DNA of 64,000 bases from contig NZ_JADQDR010000002.1 in assembly GCF_015694705.1 (NCBI RefSeq), positions 389,163 to 453,162 of the forward strand, in the 5' to 3' direction. Made by a program: the position numbers and the translations under genes. The notes beneath the pieces were generated by a model. The model saw only the letters and a program-made list of their open reading frames with translations, was not told the DNA's origin and searched no databases. Positions 9,601 to 16,578 of the stretch are shown piece after piece (position 1 is the stretch's first letter; each line of letters opens with the position of its first letter). This stretch comes from Pontibacter rufus. GTDB taxonomy: Bacteria > Bacteroidota > Bacteroidia > Cytophagales > Hymenobacteraceae.

Positions 9601-10142
9601 TCGGGGTTTATCTTGCTATGCACATAGGTTTCATCCCAAGCTTCGAATTCAGAAACGCCCTGCATCACAGGATGATCCGGTTTCACAATCTGAGCAGTGA
9701 ATGTCGCTGTATCATGCCTCAGGAACTGCCCTCCCACGGTGTTTACATACCAATCGGAGTTTCTGAAGCAAAAAGAGGCGCAATGAATAGGTATCAACCC
9801 TTTACCCCCTTCAACAAAAGCTTTGAGCGCTTGCTCCTGCCCGGGAGCTATTGTATCGTGGTTGGCATAGATAATTACCCCGTCATACTTGCTCAGATTC
9901 TCCTGGTTCAGATCCCCGGGATTTTCGGTGTAAGTCAGGTTTATTCCTCTTTGAAACAGGGGAATTGCCAGCATCGGGGCCAGCTTCTCTGAATCATGAT
10001 GTTTGCTGTTATGCCCTAAAAAAAGAATCTCAATCCGCTTTGGCGGCAGCGAGGTCCCGGCACTTTGCTCTGAATGCGTTTTTTGGGCACACTGGCTTAG
10101 TATCGGGAAACTAAGAATTAAAGCGTATAGTAATCTCCTCAT
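6633..10142 (-). CDS. Multidomain lipoprotein: ThuA-like domain, PVC-type soluble dehydrogenase propeller, helical repeats, LamG-like region and azurin-like copper domain
   Basis: The 1169-residue protein starts with a lipoprotein signal ('LSFPILSQC'). Residues about 35-237 are a ThuA/trehalose-utilisation-like domain ('GLIPIHCASFCF', 'GRVFYTASGHDERSW'). Residues about 275-660 are the propeller of the putative membrane-bound dehydrogenase family common in planctomycetes ('VPAGFELQLFASEPDIVNP', 'ILEDTNGDGKADKFTVFAD'). Residues about 690-850 are HEAT-like, and about 895-1030 resemble a LamG/3-keto-disaccharide-hydrolase-type sandwich. Residues about 1043-1169 match azurin closely: 'MQHNWVLG' gives H1084, and 'VCTFPGHWRIMNG' gives C1152, H1157 and M1161 with azurin's own spacing (C-x4-H-x3-M). 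No CxxCH heme motif is present, so the copper domain may replace the fused cytochrome seen in relatives. It is first in a five-gene same-strand unit. Confidence 0.88.
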   Translation of the reverse strand: MRRLLYALILSFPILSQCAQKTHSEQSAGTSLPPKRIEILFLGHNSKHHDSEKLAPMLAIPLFQRGINLTYTENPGDLNQENLSKYDGVIIYANHDTIAPGQEQALKAFVEGGKGLIPIHCASFCFRNSDWYVNTVGGQFLRHDTATFTAQIVKPDHPVMQGVSEFEAWDETYVHSKINPDMTVLMERVEGEHHEPWTWVRTQGKGRVFYTASGHDERSWGNPEFQKLIGNGILWAVSDEAKEQLAKLNVPTLTYVEAKVPNYEKRDPAPKFQNPLDAAASQKLIQVPAGFELQLFASEPDIVNPIAMSWDEKGRLWVIETVDYPNSVRDQEGVGDDRIKILEDTNGDGKADKFTVFADSLNIPTSLVFANGGVIVSQAPVFLFLKDTDGDDKADVRQTIIEGWGVSDTHAGPSNLKYGLDNKIWGTVGYSSFEGKVGGKEMSFGQGLYRFSPDGKNLEYLARTSNNTWGLGFNENFDIFLSTANNTHSAYYYMPDSYIKRVLAGGDAQGIKKIDGHYAMHTMTPNLRQVDVHGGFTAAAGHNLYTARSFPQEYWNRIAFVCEPTGRVVHQAILEPDGAGYKEQDDWNLMASSDEWMGPVQAEVGPDGAVWVADWYDFIIQHNPTPTPDRGGYQAETGKGNAYINPLRDHQRGRIYRIIYKGAKPYTPVQLDRNKPETLVNALKNDNMFWRTTAQRLLVESGNTAVVPALYEIVNNQQVDEIGLNAPAVHALWTMQGLGALSGANPEALQVAVKALSHPAAGVRKTAIQVLPKNEQTLGAMLKLGLLQDANLVTRLAALLAVAEMPASDDAGKALYQASLDTANEKDPALAQALFVAAAKHQHGFKQAMQSGAVPLQSESGAASLTQRISQSLEKDIRMLERWVGIPALSAPDVAGKEITIRGTVNKRGDNVVDGVLVAHGDNKNGYALYAGEGKLYMLVKQHGKASTISAPQPQAEAFNVVAQLKQGGKMVLQIDGQTVAQGKAAGLFQEQVPYDIRVGTDRKGDMKVGPYKDDSGLNGGFSKSFIEVSADNSNQAGSAVAEADVTVNIKVIKEQMKFNKESFTVKAGQMVELVLENPDFMQHNWVLGKIGTMEKVGAAADKLARDPKGAEKNYVPRIPEVLAATELVNPESSTIIRFRAPDKVGDYPYVCTFPGHWRIMNGVMKVVK

Positions 10143-10606
10143 AGTATTAGCCTTTTATTTAACAAGAATCTTAACTTTAATTATGTATGGCACGAGATAT
10201 TTGACTATAAAACAGCTTAATAGAAATAGTTAAGTTATAACTTAACTCAGGTTGCGACATAAAAACTGACTGATTCCTGCTAAGTAGAAATCATGGAATT
10301 ACAGCGTTTTACCGGAGCGCTCCGGCAGCCACTCATCGCTTCTGAAAAAAACGACTTCCTGGTTACACAGCATCTGTTACTAAAATGCCGAATGCCTCTT
10401 TTTTCTGTTGTATCAGTATAGCTTGCCTGTTACTGCAAATTTCCGGTAGCATGCCGGTTCCAGCAGTTAGCATACAAACTATACATGATGAACTTCCAGG
10501 TTATTCCTGCTCTTCAGCTTTTGCTTATAAGCAGCCTCAATCCCTGTACATCACCTGTTATACTTTGAGGCACCCCGCTTTGCAACGGAAGGTGTGCCCC
10601 TGAATT
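10143..10606. other. Intergenic region between the sugar-oxidation unit and the GH51 pseudogene
   Basis: This 464-bp gap holds the palindrome described separately and presumably the promoter of the leftward unit. A small plus-strand open frame at 10385-10603 has no family resemblance and no neighbour in its orientation, so it is not called. Nothing else is recognised. Confidence 0.6.
10228..10247. promoter_or_regulatory. Perfect 20-bp palindrome, candidate operator for the 10142-1 unit
   Basis: The sequence AGTTAAGTTATAACTTAACT is its own reverse complement over all 20 bases. It lies 86 bp before the start of the ThuA-dehydrogenase-azurin gene, in an AT-rich leader. A related half-site, TTAACTTTAA, occurs nearer the gene at about 10171. 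A dimeric repressor or activator of LacI or GntR type would fit, but no such regulator gene is next to it. It is too AT-rich for a convincing terminator stem. Confidence 0.5.
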
Positions 10607-11233
10607 CTAAGAAATCTTTATCCTGAATACATTAACAGAGTATGGCTGCAATGGCAATTTTACTTTTTCACCATTTACCTGAACCTGTTTCTGAACAGGG
10701 CTTACCGCCTTAGGATTCTCAAGTTAGGGATGCGGCACCAATCTTCTTGCCCTGCGGATTCACAAGCTCAACTGTTAAAGCAACATTGTCATCACCCTGC
10801 TGCCGCGCTAATACCGAGAAGTTGTATTTTTCTCCCTGCTTAATACCCATCCCCCGGAAGCCCTCATTAGACAACCCATAGTTGCCTTCATGGATTGCAC
10901 TTCCACACGCACAAACCGTGGGTTGCTGAGTTTAGCTGCGCCGCGATTGTTTACCAGTATACTTCCGTTTGCGCCGCCGTTTTTCTGCTCTTTTCACCCC
11001 ATTATAGGTGTATCGAACTCAAAGGATCGGCTTTTCACCAACTCAGCATAAATTCCGCCATCAGCGCCCAGGTTAATATCCTCAAAGAAAATCCCCCACA
11101 TAGTAGGCTGCACCTCAGCTTTTACCTCATTTACTTTTACTGTAAAAACCCTGTCCTGCTGCGCAAAACCATCGCCTGTTCCGGCAAGTATTCTTGCTGC
11201 TATGGTGAGAGTTGTGAAAAGCTCTTTTCTCAT
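10607..11233 (-). pseudogene. Decayed GH51 alpha-L-arabinofuranosidase with nonsense, frameshift and large internal deletion
   Basis: Reading from the ATG at 11233, the frame gives a signal peptide and then 'MWGIFFEDINLGADGGIYAE', the conserved start of Bacteroidota GH51 arabinofuranosidases of the larger type. At 10994-10996 a TGA stands where relatives carry Trp ('..MGW-KEQK..'). The same frame continues ('NGGANGSILVNNRGAAKLSN') and then shifts. The next frame carries 'NYGLSNEGFRGMGIKQGEKY' followed by 'VELVNPQGKKIGAASLT', the family's N-terminal carbohydrate-binding module. It then jumps to another frame with 'LENPKAVSPVQKQV' and 'PYSVNVFRIKIS', the family's last 35 or so residues, stopping at 10607-10609. 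The catalytic barrel, several hundred residues, is absent. At least three lesions make function impossible. Family recognition is from memory of GH51 sequences. Confidence 0.85.
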
Positions 11234-11616
11234 ATACTGTAATTAACCTGTACTCTTATTTGATCAGGCAATCTGCTTCGTTCACTATAGCTTCGCGCTG
11301 GGTAAGGGCCCGGGTTATATAGGTGAAAACATACTGCCCTATGCTGTAATAACAAGCCAGAAGCAGCAGTGCCCTTTCCTATACCTGCCTTGCTTTGTTT
11401 TGCCTTACATCAGAAAACATAGCATGCAAATTCAACTCATCAACTCACCCGATGAAGCTTGTAAGTGTTTAACCAAATATAAACGTATTATTGACAATTA
11501 AAAAATATTTCACAAAAAGACTTTTAATTTTATGGTATAATGTGGCATTTGGTTGTAAGCAACAGGAGTAGCTTAATTAGCAGTTAACAGGTACAGGCTG
11601 TGCAGTTTATACTTAA
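11234..11616. other. AT-rich intergenic gap
   Basis: Nothing firm is seen in these 383 bp. The minus strand has a short open stretch at about 11250-11375 reading a hydrophobic segment then 'YITRALTQREAIVNEADCL', without a recognisable start. It could be the tail of a lost membrane protein. Positions 11490-11540 are strongly AT-rich. Confidence 0.4.
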
Positions 11617-12798
11617 CTATTTCTTGCTGCCTGCTGCGGTCTGCTTTGTGGTTACGATAGGCCAGCCATTTTTATCCCAACTCAGCTTTTCTATTCTGAG
11701 CTTCGGCTTGCCTTTGTCTGCTGCATCGTATGCATGAAAAATCAGGTAATCCTGGCCGTTAAAATTACAAACAGCGTTGTGCCCGACACCGTACCAATTC
11801 TTATCGCCCTCCAGCAACAAAGTGCCGCCGCCCCGCGTCATTTTCTTCCCTTCTTTATCTACATAGGGCCCCGTTACTTTATCAGACCGGCCAACAACCA
11901 TTTTGTAAGTGCTTTCAGGCCCACGGCAGCAATAGTCGAATGAGGCAAACAGGTAATAGTAATTGCCCTTTTTATAAATGAAGGGAGCTTCTACAGCGCC
12001 ATTTCCCGGATCTCTGGCATCCAGCGTATCAGAGCGATCGCGCTTCACCAGGGTATGCCACTCCTGCGGATCGTCTGCAATGGAGAGCATCTTCTGCTTC
12101 AGTTTAACAAGTTTGAGCCCTTCCCAGAAAGATCCGAAAGCAAGCCAAGGCTGGCCCTGCTCGTCCAAAACCAGGTTCGGATCAATGGCATTCCACATGT
12201 CGCGCCCAGGCACCGACTGCACCACAATACCATGATCAACCCATTTAAAATCAGGATCAGAAGGATGTAGTGTTTTGTTTGTAGCTACGCCAATGGCAGA
12301 AGTGTTTTTGCCAAATGCTGATACCGAATAGTAGAGGTAGTACTGCCCGTTGTGATAACTTATATCAGGGGCCCAGATATGGTTCTTAAAATCTGGTACC
12401 ACCTCAGTTGCCCATGCTGGCGGGTTAGCAAAAACGGCATCTTCCCTTTCCCAGTTCACCATATCTTCCGACGACCATACGGCGATACCTCTTCCCGTGC
12501 AAAAAAGATAATACGTACTGTCCTGCCTGATCATAACCGGATCATGCACAGAAATCTGTTGTTTGTTCTGAGCAGAGGTAACAGGCGTTATAACCAGCCA
12601 AAGTATAAATGTTGCCAGCAGTTTTTGTATACTGATCTTTGCCAGGCTACTAATATCAAAGCCAGACACTGAAACCACCGGAAGCGTAGTGCCGCCTCTG
12701 TCAGGTGCTTCCAAACCCTTTCCCTTAACGCAGGAGAACTTCCCCATGCTTAAGAGGCAAAAAGCAGCCACATTGCTAAACCCGCTTTCTTTTTTCAT
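11617..12798 (-). CDS. GH43 family protein, arabinan endo-1,5-alpha-L-arabinanase-like
   Basis: The catalytic domain is a complete five-bladed GH43 propeller. Counting from an ATG at 12888, the three acidic residues are D116 in 'VHDPVM', D236 in 'AIDPNLVL' and E300 in 'AVEAPFIY'. 'IWAPDISYHNGQYYLYY' and 'YGVGHNAV' are typical of arabinanases. The 5' end is odd. The hydrophobic secretion segment ('QKLLATFILWLVITPVTSAQ') is preceded by about 60 residues with no family likeness when the ATG at 12798 ('MKKESG') is used. GTG codons at 12667-12669 and 12676-12678 would give a more normal signal peptide. The original start may have been lost, since pseudogenes lie on both sides. Function would be arabinan cleavage outside the cytoplasm. 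Confidence 0.85.
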   Translation of the reverse strand: MKKESGFSNVAAFCLLSMGKFSCVKGKGLEAPDRGGTTLPVVSVSGFDISSLAKISIQKLLATFILWLVITPVTSAQNKQQISVHDPVMIRQDSTYYLFCTGRGIAVWSSEDMVNWEREDAVFANPPAWATEVVPDFKNHIWAPDISYHNGQYYLYYSVSAFGKNTSAIGVATNKTLHPSDPDFKWVDHGIVVQSVPGRDMWNAIDPNLVLDEQGQPWLAFGSFWEGLKLVKLKQKMLSIADDPQEWHTLVKRDRSDTLDARDPGNGAVEAPFIYKKGNYYYLFASFDYCCRGPESTYKMVVGRSDKVTGPYVDKEGKKMTRGGGTLLLEGDKNWYGVGHNAVCNFNGQDYLIFHAYDAADKGKPKLRIEKLSWDKNGWPIVTTKQTAAGSKK

Positions 12799-12945
12799 AC
12801 ATATACATTTTGTGCCGCCATCCTGCTCCTGCCTGCTGCTTTCGCTTTGGCAATGATCTTTTCTACATCCTGCATCTGCCAAATACAAAAGACAGGCAGT
12901 TTGCTATACCTTGATGCAAGTTGCTACAGTAGTTATATACATGCG

Positions 12946-13445
12946 TTATTCTGCTTTTGCAGGCTTCACGCCTTCTGATGTCATCACGACCTGCTTCATA
13001 GTGCCATCCGGATTATAGAACAGTTCATCAACGGCAACGGATCGCCGGAAACTGCCACCATGAGGCTGCACCCCGCCACCGTTCTGGTATATGAAGTATG
13101 ACTTCCCTTTAAAATCGATGATGGCCCACTTAAAATCTTTAGCCCTGAGCGGCACGGCATGCTCCGTCCAGGTTACCATATCCAGCGAGGAGAAAACCAG
13201 CCACTCGTTCATTACATACCCTGCACGCCCGGCAGGCACCTCGTCATGACCAGCGGAGAGGTATACCTTGCCATCGTGCACCAGCGCTGCCGGATCTGCT
13301 GTATACTTGTGGGTAATAATTGGATTACATACAAGTATACAGCGTATCCGAGGGAGAGGGAAATGGTTACCCTGGCCGGTGCGATAGCAAATAATGCGCC
13401 TACAACCATTGAACCCAGTATGCCGGTTTTCTGAAAGGCTTTCAT
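12946..13445 (-). pseudogene. Decayed GH43 glycosidase, frameshift plus in-frame internal deletion
   Basis: From the ATG at 13445 the frame encodes a signal peptide ('MKAFQKTGILGSMVVGALFA'). A frameshift at about 13380 moves the family sequence to another frame: 'NPIITHKYTADPAALVHDGK' contains the first GH43 Asp region. This frame runs through 'FSSLDMVTWTEHAVPLRAKD', then 'FKWA' is joined directly to 'IIDFKGKSYFIYQNGGG' and 'GGSFRRSVAVDELFYNPDGT', which belong near the end of such enzymes. About 150-200 residues with the second Asp and the catalytic Glu are missing. The deletion keeps frame, so 12946-13281 is still open (111 residues) but cannot fold as GH43. The adjacent GH51 pseudogene has lost its middle in the same way. 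Confidence 0.85.
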
Positions 13446-13497
13446 CGGTACATCATCTTTTGGTTATCTTCTAAAGCTTTTCCTGCGGCCCGGCTCA

Positions 13498-15039
13498 CTA
13501 TTTTAACTCCAGCACTACTACCGAGAAAGGCGGCAGCTTTACAGTCAGGTTATCCCCCTTTAACTTCGCGCCCTTAAAAGTCTCCGGCTTGATGGCATCC
13601 GGATTATCAAAAGAGTTGTAGTCCTGCAGCTTGTCAGAGGTCAGCAGGCGTCCGGTTACATTCTTATATTTTGCACCGTCAATGCTGATCGTAATATCCT
13701 GCTCTTTTTTGGCATCTATGTTTACGAGCGATATGTGCGTCAGCCCGTTTTTGTCCTTAGAGGCTGAGCCGGATACGGCCGGCAGCTTTTCGCTACCCAT
13801 CACATAAGCTTCGCTCTTGATCGTGAGCGGCAGCCAGGCGGCATCCTGGTGCACATTATACATCTCCATCACGTGGTACGTCGGGGTCAGAATCATTTTC
13901 TCCTCATCCGTTAAAATAACTGCCTGGAGCACGTTAATGGCCTGCGCCAGGTTTGCCATGCGCACGCGGTCGCTGTGGTTGTTGAAAATATTCAGGGTAG
14001 CACCGGCAATCATGGCATCGCGCATGGTGTTTTGCTGGTACAGAAATCCCGGATTGGTGCCCGGCTCTACCTCATACCAGCCTCCCCACTCATCCACCAC
14101 CAAAGCAATTTTCTTCTTCGGATCGTACTTATCCATAATGGCTGTGTGCTTCTGTATCAGCTCCTCCATAAACAGTGCCCGCTGCATGGTCGTGAAATAC
14201 TGCTGTTCCGTAAACGTGGTGGAGGGGCCCTTCTTTTGCCAGTCAATTACGGAGTAATGGTGCAGCGCTACGCCTTCGATCAGGTTCTGCGGGATGTTCT
14301 TCATCAGCACCTCCGTCCAATGGTAGTCGGCGGAGTTGGCGCCGGAGGCAATGCGGAAGAGGTTTCCGGTGTTGTTCCAGTCCGACACAAAAGTGGCGTA
14401 CTTGCGGTACACGTTGGCATAATATTCGGCTGTCATGTTACCGCCACAGCCCCATGCCTCGTTCCCAATGCCCCAGAACTTAACATTCCAGGGTTCTTCT
14501 CTTCCATTCTCGCGGCGCAGCTTCGACATAGGACTAACACCGCCGAAGTTCACATACTGTACCCAGTCAGCCAGTTCCTGCACGGTGCCGCTACCCACGT
14601 TACCTGCCAGGTATGGCTCAGCGCCCAGCAATTCGCACATGTTCAGGAAGTCGTGGGTGCCAAAGCTGTTGTTTTCTGTAACACCACCCCACCAGGTATT
14701 TACTATCGTTGGCCGCTGATCTTTGGGGCCGATGCCATCTTTCCAGTGGTAAGTATCAGCAAAGCAACCGCCGGGCCAGCGCAGGTTCGGAATTTTCAGC
14801 TTCTTCAGCGCGGCCACCACATCATTCCGTACTCCCTTTGTGTTTGGTATTTTAGTATTATTCTCCCCCACATAAAAACCGCCATAAATCGACCGGCCCA
14901 AATGCTCGGCAAAGTGGCCGTAAATGTGGCGGCTGATTATCCTGTCCGGCTTGGCTGGCACAGTTAGCTCACCCGAGTTCTGCGCATAAACCGAGATACT
15001 GCAGACAAATGCCAGGCATACTGATAACACTCTTTTCAT
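13498..15039 (-). CDS. GH51 alpha-L-arabinofuranosidase
   Basis: The 513-residue protein has a signal peptide ending 'CSISVYAQ' and a complete GH51 fold: a (beta/alpha)8 barrel and a C-terminal beta-sandwich ending 'VKLPPFSVVVLELK'. The acid/base is E194 in 'GIGNEAWGCGG' and the nucleophile is E317 in 'VVDEWGGWY'. 'RWPGGCFADTYHWKDGIGP' is a strong family signature. It removes terminal alpha-L-arabinofuranosyl groups from arabinan or arabinoxylan, here probably in the periplasm. It sits 52 bp upstream of the GH43 pseudogene and seems to be the functional GH51 left in this block. It is shorter than and different from the GH51 type of the pseudogene at 10607-11233. Confidence 0.95.
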   Translation of the reverse strand: MKRVLSVCLAFVCSISVYAQNSGELTVPAKPDRIISRHIYGHFAEHLGRSIYGGFYVGENNTKIPNTKGVRNDVVAALKKLKIPNLRWPGGCFADTYHWKDGIGPKDQRPTIVNTWWGGVTENNSFGTHDFLNMCELLGAEPYLAGNVGSGTVQELADWVQYVNFGGVSPMSKLRRENGREEPWNVKFWGIGNEAWGCGGNMTAEYYANVYRKYATFVSDWNNTGNLFRIASGANSADYHWTEVLMKNIPQNLIEGVALHHYSVIDWQKKGPSTTFTEQQYFTTMQRALFMEELIQKHTAIMDKYDPKKKIALVVDEWGGWYEVEPGTNPGFLYQQNTMRDAMIAGATLNIFNNHSDRVRMANLAQAINVLQAVILTDEEKMILTPTYHVMEMYNVHQDAAWLPLTIKSEAYVMGSEKLPAVSGSASKDKNGLTHISLVNIDAKKEQDITISIDGAKYKNVTGRLLTSDKLQDYNSFDNPDAIKPETFKGAKLKGDNLTVKLPPFSVVVLELK

Positions 15040-15250
15040 ACTTGATATATTAAATTATACGGTATGGTTAGTTAAAATAAAATTCCTTATCAATTAACTT
15101 CAGCGCTTCAATATAAGTGTTTATTTCACATTTATAAACATTCCTGCGACTTTCTTTACAAAAACTTGTTGCTTAATTTGCCAGAAAAGAGCCGAAGGAT
15201 AGTAATCAAAATACTTTAAAAGAGAAGACACCCTGATTCATCTTAGCACT

Positions 15251-15297
15251 AAAGAGAAAGTCCGTACGGGTAGCTATTCCCAACGGACTTTCTCTTT
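15251..15297 (-). terminator. Rho-independent-type hairpin after the 15396-15998 gene
   Basis: The 15-base arms AAAGAGAAAGTCCGT and ACGGACTTTCTCTTT are perfect inverted repeats with a 17-base loop. It lies about 100 bp past the stop of the minus-strand gene ending at 15396 and over 200 bp upstream of the GH51 start. The AAAG/CTTT ends would give a short U-run-like tail on either strand. Confidence 0.75.
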
Positions 15298-15395
15298 CAT
15301 ATGGAACAGGGCTGTCCTGCATCGGTTTGCAGCATTATACTGGTATTGCTTATTTATACTTTTAAACCTTCCTATCAGCGAAACAGCTCACAGGT

Positions 15396-15998
15396 TTATT
15401 GTGCCGCTTTGTCCATCGGAGGGCTGATCATAATGTGCGCCCCGTGCGTGCCCGGATGCATGATCCACGGCATCCCTGCCGTTTCAGGCTTCAGCGGCAG
15501 GCCGGTGCTTTCGGCCGTAGCGTACGGAATGTATACCACGTAGCGCAGATATCCGTTCTTCACCTCGCCGGTTGTGCGGTTATAATTCTCTTCAGGCGCT
15601 GAGAACACATACAGGGCAGAAGGCTGCTTCGGCATGGGCAGTTTGCCACTTTTAGCTTCTTTTTCACGTGTATCAAAAATCTCTTCCGACGTTTTGCCTG
15701 CTTTTTTCAACGCCCTGCCGCGCGCCATAAAAGGGTTCAGGTCACGGTGATAACAGGCAGCAGAAAATCCATCCTTGTTCGGATCATCAGCCAGGCAGAT
15801 CATTTCGTTGGTACCTTTGCGCAACACAACCAGGTCGCCTTGCGGATTATAGCCCAGCACGGTGGCTTGCTCCTGTTTCTCGGCCGGGGCAGCCAGCACG
15901 GCCGCTTTTATCTGCACCTCTGACGAAGGAATATTTGTCTGGGCCTGCGTGCTAAACCCCGCCAGGATCAGGGCAACAGGGAATAAGATGTTTTTCAT
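15396..15998 (-). CDS. Secreted protein of unknown function
   Basis: A 200-residue protein with a clean signal peptide ('LILAGFSTQAQ'). The mature part has no motif I recognise. It has one pair of cysteines ('MICLADDP' and 'AACYHRDLNPF'), which could form a disulfide outside the cytoplasm, and a C-terminus rich in Pro, Met and His ('MPWIMHPGTHGAHIMI'). I recall similar secreted proteins in Bacteroidota and Acidobacteriota without an assigned role. It stands alone on the minus strand with its own terminator, about 360 bp from the arabinofuranosidase, so no operon context helps. ORF quality and signal peptide make it a real gene. Confidence 0.75.
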   Translation of the reverse strand: MKNILFPVALILAGFSTQAQTNIPSSEVQIKAAVLAAPAEKQEQATVLGYNPQGDLVVLRKGTNEMICLADDPNKDGFSAACYHRDLNPFMARGRALKKAGKTSEEIFDTREKEAKSGKLPMPKQPSALYVFSAPEENYNRTTGEVKNGYLRYVVYIPYATAESTGLPLKPETAGMPWIMHPGTHGAHIMISPPMDKAAQ

Positions 15999-16210
15999 AA
16001 CAGTGTTTGCTTTAACAGAAGTACAGGTTTTTAACCAATCGTTTAAATTTTTCTTAATTTAGATAAATAAGTGAAGCCATACAAGACATACATACCAGGA
16101 GCGCATTAATGGTGTTTCCAACTTTCTCAATGCTGTTCATTCAGGGATAGATTTTATGCATTGTATTCCAATTATACTCTATCAAACAACTTTGATCATA
16201 TAGTTACAAT

Positions 16211-16326
16211 GAAATAGAAATTATACCTGATGCCATACAGGTGAAGGTATAGAACCAGGAGGTGTACCTTACCAGGAAAGAATACAACCTGCTGCTCTAT
16301 TTCATCATCAATAAAAAACAGGGCGG
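16211..16326 (+). pseudogene. Remnant of an OmpR/PhoB-type response-regulator DNA-binding domain
   Basis: One plus-strand frame reads 'EIEIIPDAIQVKV', a TAG stop at 16250-16252, then 'NQEVYLTRKEYNLLLYFIIN'. This matches the start of the winged-helix domain of OmpR-type regulators, where a beta-hairpin precedes an LT-x-KEY-x-LL-x-YF helix. After about 16326 the reading has no further likeness, and upstream there is no receiver domain. Both ends and an internal stop are lost, so it is a dead fragment inside a 580-bp gap (15999-16578) that otherwise shows nothing. Recognition is by eye. Confidence 0.55.
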
Positions 16327-16578
16327 CGATACTAATTTTCATTTTCTCGCCTCTGGCTGCTGCAGGTTAAAACGGCGCAGAAACAATGCAGGCTTAAAAA
16401 CTTTTAACTTATTGACAGGCTGTAATCAGAACTTAAATTATTCGCTGCGATGTTCGGTTTATACAGGGTATTTTATCCGTTTGCAAATGCCGTCAAACAG
16501 CATCTCACCCTATTAGGGCTAAGTATAATTTATACTTTCCCTGATTACGATACTTCTACAAGTTCTTTATCCATATTT

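Noticed and set aside
10385..10603. Plus-strand open frame of 72 codons with a hydrophobic start
   Set aside because: Lies opposite the leftward units with no family likeness, no promoter or neighbour in its orientation, and overlaps the decayed GH51 tail region.
13975..14967. Long plus-strand open frame (330 codons) opposite the GH51 gene
   Set aside because: It is the antisense shadow of a strongly conserved GH51 coding frame; the translation has no domain and is a by-product of codon use.
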